Source of the DNA: CAYQQQ01 sp964420125
GTDB taxonomy: Bacteria; Actinomycetota; Acidimicrobiia; Acidimicrobiales; Microtrichaceae
Length of the DNA stretch: 29,271 nucleotides
Direction of reading: 5' to 3'
Assembly: GCA_964420125.1 (NCBI GenBank)
Contig: CAYQQQ010000038.1
Coordinates: 1 to 29,271, forward strand
The notes beneath the pieces are model-generated. The model had not been told where the DNA came from. It did not search any database and saw only the letters and a list, made by a program, of their open reading frames with translations. This document shows positions 1 through 8,560 of this stretch, piece after piece. The translations under genes and the position numbers were made by a program. Each line of letters begins with the position of its first letter. The first letter of the stretch is position 1.

Positions 1-1
1 C

Positions 2-334
2 ACCGAGTCCAAGCTCTTCGAGTTCGCCTTCACCGACCGGCGTGACGCCATCTACACCAAGGACGAGCTGCTGGTGGGCGACGACGGTCGACCCCAGCAG
101 ATGCCGTGGGAGAACTGGGACGGAGGCTTCGACCCCGCCGAGCACACCTCGGGCTGGATGCGCGCCACCTCACCCGCGGGCTCGGCGGCCTACGAGGGCG
201 TCGTCGGATGGTCGGGCGAGCTCGGCTACGGCGTGCGCGCTCCTGAGGGCGGCCAGCCGCAAGAGGCCGAGGAGGCCCGTGCAGCAGCCGAATCCCACGG
301 CGACGGCGACGACCACGGTCACGGGGGCCACTGA
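2..334 (+). CDS. nuoI: NADH-quinone oxidoreductase subunit I, C-terminal part (first complex I operon; partial at the window edge)
   Basis: This is the 3' end of a gene that starts outside the window; the frame is open from base 2 to the TGA at 332-334. NuoI carries the two 4Fe-4S clusters N6a and N6b in the peripheral arm, but those cysteines lie upstream of the window. What is visible is the conserved C-terminal patch with AIYTKDELL, typical of NuoI from high-GC Gram-positives, followed by about 80 residues with no family counterpart that end in a Gly/Asp/His-rich tail (HGDGDDHGHGGH). The stop overlaps the nuoJ start (ATGA at 334), which supports translational coupling. The assignment rests on the YTK motif and gene order. 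The His-rich tail is unusual, and its function is unknown. Confidence 0.8.
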   Translation, partial: TESKLFEFAFTDRRDAIYTKDELLVGDDGRPQQMPWENWDGGFDPAEHTSGWMRATSPAGSAAYEGVVGWSGELGYGVRAPEGGQPQEAEEARAAAESHGDGDDHGHGGH

Positions 335-1005
335 TGCGCGTCGAGATGTTCGTGTTCCTGATCTCGGGTGCCATCTGCCTCGGCGGAGCGCTGGGCGTCG
401 TGCTGTTCCGCAACCCGGTGCACAACGCGCTCAGCCTGGTCGCCACGCTCTTCGGCGTGGCCGTGCTGTTCGTGGCCCAGGAGGCGTACTTCCTGGCCGC
501 CATCCAGGTCATCGTGTACGCCGGCGCCATCGTGGTGCTGTTCCTGTTCGTCATCATGCTCCTCGGGGTCGACCGTGCGGAGCGCATGGGGATGGAGCCG
601 ATCGCCGGCCAGCGCACGCTGGCGGTGATCTGCGGTGTGGCCATCCTGGGCCTCAGCCTCACCGCGCTGCTGGCCGCCGCCGAGCGGACCACCGGCACCC
701 CGGCGTCGACCGCACCCCTCGATCCTGCGGTCGCGGATGTCGAACGGCTCGGCCGCGTGCTGTTCACCGACTACGTCTTCGCCTTCGAGATCACCGCGGT
801 GCTGCTCACGATCGCGGTGGTGGGCGCCGTGGTGCTCGTCCGCCGCTCGTCGCGGACACCGGTCGACCTCGAGGAGTTCCCCGAGGGCACCGTGGTGGAC
901 GCACGCCTCGCCGGCCAGGAGCTCCCTGAGGACCTCGAGGGACCCGATGGCGACGGCGAGGTCGATGCCGCCGTGGACACCGCCACCGAGGAGGTGTCGA
1001 GCTGA
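334..1005 (+). CDS. nuoJ: NADH-quinone oxidoreductase subunit J (first operon)
   Basis: NuoJ is a membrane-arm subunit of complex I that lies between the quinone module and the antiporter-like subunits. The 223-residue protein has the family pattern: an N-terminal helix; the segment with RNPVHNALSL; the helix with YAGAIVVLFLFVIMLLG, which is the hallmark NuoJ TM3 with its pi-bulge region; then two further helices near residues 88-113 and 148-170. The last 50 or so residues are a hydrophilic acidic tail (LEDLEG..., EVDAAVDTATEEVSS), longer than in enterobacterial NuoJ. The start overlaps the nuoI stop by 1 nt, and its own stop overlaps the nuoK ATG at 1005. This is a confident call from sequence and order. 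Confidence 0.95.
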   Translation: MRVEMFVFLISGAICLGGALGVVLFRNPVHNALSLVATLFGVAVLFVAQEAYFLAAIQVIVYAGAIVVLFLFVIMLLGVDRAERMGMEPIAGQRTLAVICGVAILGLSLTALLAAAERTTGTPASTAPLDPAVADVERLGRVLFTDYVFAFEITAVLLTIAVVGAVVLVRRSSRTPVDLEEFPEGTVVDARLAGQELPEDLEGPDGDGEVDAAVDTATEEVSS

Positions 1006-1319
1006 TGCCGTCCTTCTCGCTCACCCCGTCCTGGTACCTGGTGCTGGCGGCCATGATCTTCGCCATCGGGGCGGTCGGGCTGCTGGTCCGCCGCAACCCC
1101 TTGGTGATGTTCATGTGCGTGGAGTTGATGCTCAACGCGGTCAACCTCACCTTCGTCACCTTCTCCCGCATGCTCGACGACCTGGGCGGCCAGGTGTTCG
1201 TGTTCTTCGTGATGGTGGTCGCGGCCACGGAGGTCGTGGTCGGCCTCGCACTCGTGGTGGCCATCATGCGGCGTCGTCAGGGAGCCGACGCCGATGACAT
1301 CTCGCTGATGAGGGGCTGA
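1005..1319 (+). CDS. nuoK: NADH-quinone oxidoreductase subunit K (first operon)
   Basis: NuoK is a small three-helix subunit of the complex I proton channel chain. The 104 residues match the usual length of about 100. Visible marks are RRNPLVMFMCVELMLNAVNL, with the conserved membrane Glu (VELMLNAVN) that forms part of the central charged axis, and the second conserved acidic site in VVAATEVVVGLALVV. The start codon shares an A with the nuoJ stop, and the next gene begins 2 nt after the stop. The first operon's J and K are both intact, unlike the gapped pair in the second operon. Confidence 0.96.
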   Translation: MPSFSLTPSWYLVLAAMIFAIGAVGLLVRRNPLVMFMCVELMLNAVNLTFVTFSRMLDDLGGQVFVFFVMVVAATEVVVGLALVVAIMRRRQGADADDISLMRG

Positions 1320-1321
1320 GG

Positions 1322-3307
1322 ATGCAGGACCTGGTTTGGCTCATCCCCGCCCTGCCCCTGGCCGGCTTCGTCGTGCTGCTGGCGGTCGGCCGCCGGCTGG
1401 GCGACCCGCGGGCGGGGTGGCTCGGCACCCTCGCCGTCGCCGGGAGCTTCGTCGCCTCGCTCGCCATGTGGATCGAGCTGGGTGGACTGGACGCCGAGGA
1501 GCGGGCGGTGCACCAGGTGCTCTTCACCTGGATCCCCGCCGGCGCATTCCGGGTGGACATCGGCCTGCTGGCCGATCCGCTGTCGATCGTCATGTGCCTG
1601 TTCATCACGGGGATCGGGGCGCTCATCCACCTGTACTCGATCGGCTACATGAAGGGCGACCCCGACTACCCGAAGTTCTTCGTGTACCTCAACCTCTTCA
1701 TCGTCTCCATGCTCCTGCTGGTGCTGGGCGACAACCTGCTGCTGACCTTCCTGGGGTGGGAGGGGGTGGGCGCCTGCTCCTACCTGCTCATCAGCTTCTG
1801 GTTCAGCGACCGTGCCAACGCCAGCGCCGGCAAGAAGGCGTTCGTCACCAACCGCATCGGTGACTTCGGCTTCATGCTCGGGACCTTCCTGGTGTGGCTC
1901 ACGATCGGGACCGTCAACTACACCGACATCCCCTCCCGGATCGAGGGGATCCCTGCAGCGACGGCGACGGCCGTCGTGCTGCTGTTCTTCCTGGCCGCCA
2001 CCGGCAAGTCGGCGCAGCTCCCGCTGTTCGTGTGGCTGCCGGACGCCATGGCCGGTCCCACGCCGGTCTCGGCGCTGATCCACGCCGCCACCATGGTGAC
2101 CTCCGGTGTGTTCCTCCTGACCCGGCTCAACCCGCTGTTCGAGAAGGCCGGTGCCGCCGACGACGTCATCGCCTGGGTGGGCATCGCCACGGCGCTGGTG
2201 GCTGCGCTGGCCGCGGTGGCCCAGAACGACATCAAGAAGGTGCTGGCGTACTCCACGGTGTCGCAGCTCGGCTACATGTTCCTCGCCATCGGCACCGGCG
2301 TGTTCACCGCCGCCATCTTCCACATGATCACCCACGCCTTCTTCAAGGCGCTGCTGTTCCTCGGCTCCGGTTCGGTGATCCACTCGATGGACCACGAGCA
2401 GGACATGCGCCGTTACGGGCAGCTGCGGAAGTACCTGCCGATCACCTCCGCCACCTTCCTCATCGGGTGGCTGGCCATCTCCGGGGTGCCGCCCTTCGCC
2501 GGGTTCTGGTCGAAGGACGAGATCCTCGCCGGTGCCTGGGCGTTCGACCACGGGGGTCCGGTGCTGTGGGCGCTGGGCCTGGCGGTGGCGCTGCTGACCG
2601 CCTTCTACATGACCCGCCTGGTGATCATGACGTTCTTCGGCGGCGAGGAGCGGTGGCGAACACCCGTCACCGCGACCGACGGCGCCGGTGACCACGTGGC
2701 CGTGGATGCCGACCTCGACGCCGTCGTCGATCCCGACGACGCCGATCACCACCACCACCTCAGCCCCGAGCACACGCCGCACGAGTCGCCGTGGACGATG
2801 ACCGCCCCGCTGGTGGTGCTGGCCGGCCTGGCGCTCATCGGCGGGATCCTGAACCTGCCCTTCGGCGACCGGTTCCACGTGCTGGAGACCTGGTTGGAAC
2901 CGACCCTGGCCCACGGCCACGAAGCACTGCCCGCGTGGGGGCTGGCGGTGCTCGCCCTGCTGGCGATCGCCGCGGCGGTGGCCGGCATCCTGGTCGCCTA
3001 CCGGCTCTACCAGCAGCACCGCGGCGATCCCACCAAGGTGGAGCAGCCGGCCTTCGCCCATGCGCTCTACATCGACGAGACGTACGCCAAGGTGGTCGCC
3101 GGTCCCGGCGAGGCCGCCTTCCAGGGTGTCGCCGACTTCGACGCCCAGGTGGTGGACGGGGCCGTCGACGGCGTGGGCACGGTGGTCCAGGAGCTGGGCC
3201 GCGGCCTGCGGCCCCTGCAGAGCGGCCTGGTGCGCAGCTACGCCCTCTTCCTGGCGGGGGGGACCGTCGCCCTGCTGGTGTTCGTCGTGCTGAGGATGAG
3301 CCTGTGA
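1322..3307 (+). CDS. nuoL: NADH-quinone oxidoreductase subunit L (first operon)
   Basis: NuoL is the most distal antiporter-like proton-pumping subunit of complex I. The 661-residue protein has the expected core: the TM5 Glu in FLGWEGVGACSYLL (Glu147), the TM7 Lys in AATGKSAQLP (Lys229), the TM8 segment with ALIHAATMVTSGVF (His254), QNDIKKVLAYSTVSQLG, and GFWSKDEIL (Lys396). A lateral helix and final TM follow at the C terminus. Between about residues 449 and 488 there is a hydrophilic loop rich in Asp and ending in four His (DDADHHHHLSPEH), an elaboration not found in standard NuoL. The stop TGA at 3305-3307 overlaps the ATG of nuoM. Start chosen as the ATG 2 nt after the nuoK stop. Confidence 0.96.
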   Translation: MQDLVWLIPALPLAGFVVLLAVGRRLGDPRAGWLGTLAVAGSFVASLAMWIELGGLDAEERAVHQVLFTWIPAGAFRVDIGLLADPLSIVMCLFITGIGALIHLYSIGYMKGDPDYPKFFVYLNLFIVSMLLLVLGDNLLLTFLGWEGVGACSYLLISFWFSDRANASAGKKAFVTNRIGDFGFMLGTFLVWLTIGTVNYTDIPSRIEGIPAATATAVVLLFFLAATGKSAQLPLFVWLPDAMAGPTPVSALIHAATMVTSGVFLLTRLNPLFEKAGAADDVIAWVGIATALVAALAAVAQNDIKKVLAYSTVSQLGYMFLAIGTGVFTAAIFHMITHAFFKALLFLGSGSVIHSMDHEQDMRRYGQLRKYLPITSATFLIGWLAISGVPPFAGFWSKDEILAGAWAFDHGGPVLWALGLAVALLTAFYMTRLVIMTFFGGEERWRTPVTATDGAGDHVAVDADLDAVVDPDDADHHHHLSPEHTPHESPWTMTAPLVVLAGLALIGGILNLPFGDRFHVLETWLEPTLAHGHEALPAWGLAVLALLAIAAAVAGILVAYRLYQQHRGDPTKVEQPAFAHALYIDETYAKVVAGPGEAAFQGVADFDAQVVDGAVDGVGTVVQELGRGLRPLQSGLVRSYALFLAGGTVALLVFVVLRMSL

Positions 3308-4923
3308 TGCGCGTGCTGGCTGCCTCCGACCCGGGAGGGACCTCCATGGTCATCCCTCTGATGATCCTGCTGCCGTTGCTGGGCGCCGGCCTGATCGCCA
3401 TCACGCCCCGACGGCGCGAGGAGCTGTTCCGGCCCATCGCCCTGTTGACCAGCGTCGCCACGGGCGCGCTGACGGTCTACGCCCTCGCGGAGTTCCGCAC
3501 GGTCGAGTCCGGCTACCAGTTCATCGTCGACGAGCCGTGGATCGAGGCGTTGGGCATCTCGTGGCACCTCGGCATCGACGGCATCTCGCTGTTCCTGGTG
3601 GTGCTGACGGGGTTCATCTTCCCCATCGCCATCCTCGGCTCCACCCCGCACCACGACCCGAAGCCCTACTACGGCTGGCTGCTGCTGCTGATGGCCGGGT
3701 CCATCGGGGTGTTCACCGCGCTCGACCTCGTGCTGTTCTTCGTGTTCTTCGAGGTGGTCCTCGTCCCCATGTACTTCCTGATCGGTCTGTGGGGCCACGG
3801 CCGGAGGGTGTACGCCGCCACCAAGTTCTTCCTCTTCACGATGTTCGGCTCGGCGCTGATGCTGGTGGGCATCGTCGCCCTGGGTGTGCTGCACCAGCGG
3901 GGCACGGGCGGTGCGATGACCTTCAGCATCCCGTTGCTCACCGACGACCTCGCCATCTCCACCGGCGCGGCCCGTTGGATCTTCGTGTCCTTCGCCGTGG
4001 CCTTCGCGGTGAAGGTGCCGCTGTTCCCGCTGCACACGTGGTTGCCCGATGCCCACACCGAGGCCCCCACCGCCGGCTCGGTGATCCTGGCCGCGGTGAT
4101 GCTGAAGCTGGGCACCTACGGGTTCCTGCGCCTGGGCATCGAGCTGTTCCCCGAGGCATCGGTGTGGGCCGCGCCCGTGCTCATGACCCTGGGGGTGATC
4201 GGGATCACCTACGGCGCCATCGCCGCCACGATGCAGAAGGACCTCAAACGGCTGGTCGCCTACTCCTCGGTGGCGCACCTCGGCTTCATCATCCTCGGCA
4301 TGTTCTCCCTGACCGTCCAGGGCATCGAGGGCGGTCTGCTGATCATGGTGAACCACGGCATCACCACCGGGGCGCTGTTCCTGCTCGTCGGCATGCTCTA
4401 CGAGCGTCGCCACACCCGTGAGATCTCCCAGCTGTCGGGGTTGCAGAAGGCCGCACCGATCATGGCCGCGGTGTTCACCACCGTGATGCTGGCGTCCATC
4501 GGCGTGCCCGGGCTCAACGGGTTCCCCGGGGAGTTCCTCGCCCTGCTGGGCGCCTTCGTCGGTGCCCGATGGTGGGGAGTGGTCGCCGTCACCGGCGTCA
4601 TCCTGGCGGCGCTGTACCTGTTGTGGGCCTACCAGCGGGTGTTCCACGGCCCGGCCTCCGGGGAGAACGCCCGCATGCGCGACATGTCGTTGTCGGAGTT
4701 CCTGGTGATGGCTCCGCTGCTGTTCCTGATCGTGTTCCTCGGCCTCTACCCGACCCCGCTGCTGGAGCGCATCGAGCCGTCGGTGCGCGAGGTCGTGCGC
4801 CACATCGAGGCCGAGGTGGACGGCTTCGAGGCCCCCGGCCCGCTCGAGGCGGACGCGGTGGCCGACGGCGAAGGGTCCTCCGAGGGCGATGCGCTCGGCT
4901 CGGCGACCGAGGGGAGCCCGTGA
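3307..4923 (+). CDS. nuoM: NADH-quinone oxidoreductase subunit M (first operon)
   Basis: NuoM is the middle antiporter-like subunit. The key residues are present: the TM5 Glu in FFVFFEVVLVPMYFL (Glu149), the TM7 Lys in AFAVKVPLFPLHTWLPDAH (Lys236), and MQKDLKRLVAYSSVAHLG. About 14 transmembrane helices are evident. Two starts are possible: ATG 3307, which overlaps the nuoL stop in the ATGA style of this operon and gives 538 residues, or ATG 3346, preceded by a good ribosome site (GGAGGG about 7 nt upstream), which gives a protein that begins MVIPLMILLPLLGAG as most NuoM do. I give the upstream one; the true start could be 3346. The acidic C-terminal tail (about 45 residues) is an extension. 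Confidence 0.95.
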   Translation: MRVLAASDPGGTSMVIPLMILLPLLGAGLIAITPRRREELFRPIALLTSVATGALTVYALAEFRTVESGYQFIVDEPWIEALGISWHLGIDGISLFLVVLTGFIFPIAILGSTPHHDPKPYYGWLLLLMAGSIGVFTALDLVLFFVFFEVVLVPMYFLIGLWGHGRRVYAATKFFLFTMFGSALMLVGIVALGVLHQRGTGGAMTFSIPLLTDDLAISTGAARWIFVSFAVAFAVKVPLFPLHTWLPDAHTEAPTAGSVILAAVMLKLGTYGFLRLGIELFPEASVWAAPVLMTLGVIGITYGAIAATMQKDLKRLVAYSSVAHLGFIILGMFSLTVQGIEGGLLIMVNHGITTGALFLLVGMLYERRHTREISQLSGLQKAAPIMAAVFTTVMLASIGVPGLNGFPGEFLALLGAFVGARWWGVVAVTGVILAALYLLWAYQRVFHGPASGENARMRDMSLSEFLVMAPLLFLIVFLGLYPTPLLERIEPSVREVVRHIEAEVDGFEAPGPLEADAVADGEGSSEGDALGSATEGSP

Positions 4924-6479
4924 TGCTGGCCCTGATGGCGCAGAGCGCCGACGCGGCGGAGGTGGTCACCCCGCCGATCGACTGGTCGGCGATCGCCCCG
5001 GCGCTGATCCTCATGCTGGGGGGCATCCTGTTGCTCACGGTGGTGTCCCTGGTGAGAGGGCGCCTGCCGGGCTGGTTCCACGCCGTGTGGACGATCTCGG
5101 CCGCAGTGGCCGCCACGTGCGCCTTGGTGCCCTTGTGGCAGCGGGTGCAGGACGACGGTGCCGAGTCGGTGATGGGCGGGACGGTCGGCCTCGACGGCTT
5201 CTCCCTGTTCGTCACCGGGGTGATCTGCATCTCGGTGGTGTTCGCCGCGCTGCTGCTGGAGGGCTACCTGCGTCGAGAGGACCTGGTGGCGCCCGAGTGG
5301 TACGTGCTGGTGCTGCTGTCGGCCTCGGGTGGGGTGGTCATGGCATCGGCCAACGACCTGATCGTGATGTTCCTCGGCCTCGAGATCCTGTCGGTCTCGG
5401 CCTACGTGCTGGCGGCCATGCACTCGGGTCGGGTGTCCTCCCAGGAGGCCGGCATGAAGTACTTCGTGCTGGGTGCGTTCTCCTCGGCGTTCCTGCTCTA
5501 CGGGATCGCCTTCGTCTACGGGGCGACCGGCACCACCAACCTGGCCGGCATCCAGACGTTCCTCGCCGACGAGGTGGTCACCCAGAACGGCCTCCTGCTG
5601 GCGGGGTTGGCGTTCATGCTGGTCGGGTTCGGCTTCAAGGTGGCGGGGGCGCCGTTCCACCTGTGGGCACCGGACGTCTACCAGGGCTCGCCCACGCCGG
5701 TGGTGGCCTACATGGGTGCCGGGGTGAAGGCGGCGGCCTTCGCCGGCCTGCTGCGGGTGTTCGTGGTGACCTTCGGACCCACCTACGCCCAGGAGTGGGA
5801 GCCGATGGTCTACGCGGTCGCCGTGCTCAGCCTGCTCGTGGGCTCCTTCGCCGCCATCGTGCAGACGAACGTCAAGCGGATCCTGGCCTACAGCTCCATC
5901 GCCCATGCCGGGTTCATCCTGTTGGGCGTGGTGGCCGCGTCCGAGCAGGGCACGTCGGCGGCCCTCTTCTACCTGTTGGCGTACACCTTCATGGTGGCCG
6001 GCAGCTTCGGGGTGGCCAGCGTGATCGGTCGCACCGGCGACGGTCGCCACGACCTCTCGGACTACCGGGGTCTCGGCCGCACACGCCCCGGCCTGGCGTT
6101 GGTGTTCGCCGTGTTCCTGCTGGCGCAGGCCGGCGTGCCCCTCACCGCCGGGTTCCTCGCCAAGTTCTACGTCATCGGCGCGGCGGTGGAGGCCGGGAGG
6201 TACCCGCTGGCGGTGGTGGCCATGCTGGCCGCGGTGGTGTCGGCGTTCGTCTACCTCCGGGTGATCGTGGCCATGTACTTCGAGGGCCCCGAGGGTGCGC
6301 CGGAGGGCAGCGAGGAGACCGCCGAGCTGAGCGGCCCGAAGGTGCGGATCCCCGCTGCGGCCTCCGTGGCGCTGGGCCTCGCCCTCGTCGGGGTCCTGGT
6401 GTTGGGCATCGTTCCGGGTCCCGCCACCCAGCTGGCGGACGACGCCACCGCCGAGCTCGTCGCCCCCGAGCGCCCCTGA
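4923..6479 (+). CDS. nuoN: NADH-quinone oxidoreductase subunit N (first operon)
   Basis: NuoN is the antiporter-like subunit closest to the K/J module. The 518-residue product shows the TM5 Glu in VMFLGLEILSVSAYVLAA (Glu154), the TM7 Lys region in GFGFKVAGAPFHLWAPDVYQG, the signature QTNVKRILAYSSIAHAGF, and AGFLAKFYVIGAAVEAG near the C terminus. The ATG at 4923 overlaps the nuoM stop. It is the last gene of the first operon: 120 bases without coding follow before the next gene, which has an unrelated function. No strong Rho-independent terminator was found after the stop. Confidence 0.96.
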   Translation: MLALMAQSADAAEVVTPPIDWSAIAPALILMLGGILLLTVVSLVRGRLPGWFHAVWTISAAVAATCALVPLWQRVQDDGAESVMGGTVGLDGFSLFVTGVICISVVFAALLLEGYLRREDLVAPEWYVLVLLSASGGVVMASANDLIVMFLGLEILSVSAYVLAAMHSGRVSSQEAGMKYFVLGAFSSAFLLYGIAFVYGATGTTNLAGIQTFLADEVVTQNGLLLAGLAFMLVGFGFKVAGAPFHLWAPDVYQGSPTPVVAYMGAGVKAAAFAGLLRVFVVTFGPTYAQEWEPMVYAVAVLSLLVGSFAAIVQTNVKRILAYSSIAHAGFILLGVVAASEQGTSAALFYLLAYTFMVAGSFGVASVIGRTGDGRHDLSDYRGLGRTRPGLALVFAVFLLAQAGVPLTAGFLAKFYVIGAAVEAGRYPLAVVAMLAAVVSAFVYLRVIVAMYFEGPEGAPEGSEETAELSGPKVRIPAAASVALGLALVGVLVLGIVPGPATQLADDATAELVAPERP

Positions 6480-6599
6480 CCCTCTCCCTCGCCCGCAGCC
6501 GTCACATCTCGGGACCGTTCTGGCACCTCTGGATCCACCCGGTCGCACCACACGCCCTACCTGCGCGATGCCCCGAGGGCTCGAGGGGCGTGGACACTG

Positions 6600-8267
6600 G
6601 TGGGCATGCGCGACCTCCCTCGTGACTCCGAGCCCCAAGGGTCCTCGCCGACGGTTCCCTGGTGGTGCGGTCCCGCGGTGGGGGTTCCCGCCCTGGCGGG
6701 TGGACTGGCGGTGGCGCAGGCGGTGGCGCTCGTCGGCTCGACGGACGCCTCGCCGGTGGTGGCGGTCGGTGATCGGGTCGTGGACTGGGTTCCTGCATGG
6801 GTGAGGGACTGGGCGATCGACACGTTCGGCACCTCCGACAAGGTCGTGCTGCTGGCAGGGGTGGTGGCGGTGCTCGTCGCCCTGGCGGTGCTGGTCGGCA
6901 CCCTGGCGGTGCGGGGGCGCCGCGGACCGGCCGCAGCGGTCGTGGGGGTGGTGCTCGTCGCCGGTGCGCTCGCCGGGCTGGGTCGGGGTGGGGCGGCCGC
7001 CTGGACGGTGCTGGGGACCGTCGTCGGTGGTGCCGTGACCGTCGGGCTGCTGTGGTGGCTCACCGACCTCGCCACCTCCCCCGCGCCTGTCGATGGCCGG
7101 GGGTCCCTCGGTGCGGTGGAGGGTTCTGCTCCGGCAGCCGCCGGCGCCGGGTTGGAGCAGACCGGGCCGTCCTCGGGCGGCGATGCCCGAGCGGTCGCAG
7201 GGGCCTCTCGTCGCCGCTTCCTCGGCGCAGCCGCGGGCGTCGGCGTCGGTGCCGCCCTGGTGGGCGGTGCCTCGGGCTGGCTCCGCTCCCGCGCCGCGGT
7301 TGCTGCGGAGCGCCTCGGCATCTCGTTGCCGGCGGCGGCGGCACCGCTCCCGGCGGTGTCGCCTGCCGTCGACGTCGGCGTCGAGGGGGTGTCGAGCTTC
7401 TTCACCCCCAACGACGACTTCTACCGAATCGACACCGCCCTCGTCGTGCCGCGGGTCAGCGTCGCGGACTGGGCGCTGCGGGTGCACGGCCGTGTGGCCC
7501 GGGAGATCCGACTCGACTACGACGCCCTGCTGGCCCGGCCCATGATCGAGGTGGACGCCACCATCGCCTGCGTGTCCAACGAGATCGGCGGTGACCTGGT
7601 GGGCACCGCCCGGTGGCTCGGTTGCCGCCTCGACGATTTGCTGGCCGAGGCGGGCATCGACGCCTCCGCCGACCAGGTTGTCGGCCGCTCGGTCGACGGC
7701 TTCACCGCTGGCTTCCCCGTGAGCGTCCTCGACGGTCGCGACGCCATCGTGGCGGTGGGCATGAACGGCGAGGTGCTCCCGAGCGACCACGGCTACCCGG
7801 CCCGCCTCGTGGTGCCGGGCCTGTACGGCTACGTGTCGGCCACCAAGTGGCTGGCCGAGATCGAGCTGACCCGCTTCGACGATCTTGAGGGCTACTGGAT
7901 CCCCCGTGGGTGGGACCGGGAGGCACCGGTGGTCGCCTCCTCGCGGATCGACACCCCTCGGGACGGCGCCCGGCTGCCCGCAGGGCGCGCGGTGGCCTTC
8001 GGAGGGGTTGCCTGGGCACCGATCCGGGGCATCGCAACGGTGGAGGTGCAGGTGGACGACGGGTCCTGGGTCCCTGCCGAGCTGGGGGCGGCCCACGCCG
8101 CCACGACCTGGCGCCAGTGGAAGTTCGTGACCGAGCTGGCGCCGGGCGAGCACCGCGTCCGGGTTCGTGCCGTCGACGGGGAGGGCGGTGGCCAGTCCGG
8201 CGAGGAGGCCCCTCCCGGGCCCAACGCCGCCAGCGGCTGGCACACCGTTCGCGTCCAGGTCGGCTGA
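6600..8267 (+). CDS. Membrane-anchored sulfite-oxidase-family molybdopterin oxidoreductase
   Basis: 555 residues. The N-terminal third has about four hydrophobic helices (near 24-46, 82-104, 110-127, 132-154). A twin-arginine type motif follows, SRRRFLG at 203-209 with a hydrophobic stretch behind it, as in a Tat signal placed internally. The rest is the oxidoreductase molybdopterin-binding domain (about 265-445), with the likely Mo-coordinating Cys324 in TIACVSNEIGG and the motif GYPARLVVPGLYGYVSATKWL. It ends with a beta-rich Mo-co dimerisation-like domain (about 450-555). The catalytic part should lie outside the membrane. Family members oxidise sulfite or reduce small oxidised substrates; the substrate here cannot be told. 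GTG 6600 is the longest start. ATG 6606 is equally likely, with a poor -10-like GACACT 7 nt before it. No cytochrome partner gene is adjacent. Confidence 0.85.
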   Translation: MGMRDLPRDSEPQGSSPTVPWWCGPAVGVPALAGGLAVAQAVALVGSTDASPVVAVGDRVVDWVPAWVRDWAIDTFGTSDKVVLLAGVVAVLVALAVLVGTLAVRGRRGPAAAVVGVVLVAGALAGLGRGGAAAWTVLGTVVGGAVTVGLLWWLTDLATSPAPVDGRGSLGAVEGSAPAAAGAGLEQTGPSSGGDARAVAGASRRRFLGAAAGVGVGAALVGGASGWLRSRAAVAAERLGISLPAAAAPLPAVSPAVDVGVEGVSSFFTPNDDFYRIDTALVVPRVSVADWALRVHGRVAREIRLDYDALLARPMIEVDATIACVSNEIGGDLVGTARWLGCRLDDLLAEAGIDASADQVVGRSVDGFTAGFPVSVLDGRDAIVAVGMNGEVLPSDHGYPARLVVPGLYGYVSATKWLAEIELTRFDDLEGYWIPRGWDREAPVVASSRIDTPRDGARLPAGRAVAFGGVAWAPIRGIATVEVQVDDGSWVPAELGAAHAATTWRQWKFVTELAPGEHRVRVRAVDGEGGGQSGEEAPPGPNAASGWHTVRVQVG

Positions 8268-8345
8268 GACGTGCCGGCCCGTTGACCCCATGCCGCCACG
8301 AGGCGCAGCGTGGAGGCCGCGACCGAAGTGGCTCCTCCCCCGATC

Positions 8346-8380
8346 CTCAGCGCCTTCGGATCACCTCTGGAGGCGCTGAG
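8346..8380 (+). terminator. 10-bp stem-loop downstream of the molybdopterin oxidoreductase gene
   Basis: CTCAGCGCCT at 8346-8355 pairs perfectly with AGGCGCTGAG at 8371-8380 around a 15-nt loop. It lies 78 bases after a stop codon. There is no U-tract behind it, so it is at best a candidate terminator or RNA-stabilising structure. The counterpart in copy B keeps the inner CGCCT/AGGCG pairing and an inner AGA/TCT helix. Confidence 0.45.
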
Positions 8381-8436
8381 CAGCACATGGCACCCTGAGC
8401 GCCTCCGGACCTCATCCGAAGGCACACAGCACACAC

Positions 8437-8510
8437 GGCGTGTCCGGAGGACCGGGTGCCCGCCGGGGCATGAACACCGGCACGGCCCCCCCAACTTTGG
8501 CTCGCCGGGT
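8437..8510 (+). repeat. Direct repeat unit A1 (74 bases)
   Basis: It is nearly identical to 8561-8633, with two substitutions and one C inserted in a C-run. It starts GGCGTGTCCGGAGGACCGGG and ends AACTTTGGCTCGCCGGGT. The start-to-start distance to the second unit is 124 bases; the spacer between them holds the 8526-8547 hairpin. Confidence 0.9.
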
Positions 8511-8560
8511 GGTGTTCGACGGCCGGGCTGGGGCAGGGGCCCCAGCCTTCGGAGGAGGCG

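Noticed and set aside
6570..6589. GCCCC/GGGGC inverted repeat between nuoN and the molybdenum enzyme gene as a terminator
   Set aside because: It has only five base pairs and no U-run. It lies just before the next start codon, so it may equally be chance in GC-rich DNA.
4746..8291. A very long open frame on the - strand (over 1100 codons) antisense to nuoM, nuoN and the molybdenum enzyme
   Set aside because: Its product is low-complexity Gly/His/Arg/Gln-rich with no motifs. The opposite strand encodes clear, conserved proteins, and long antisense frames are expected at this GC content. The same applies to other long - strand frames across both nuo operons.
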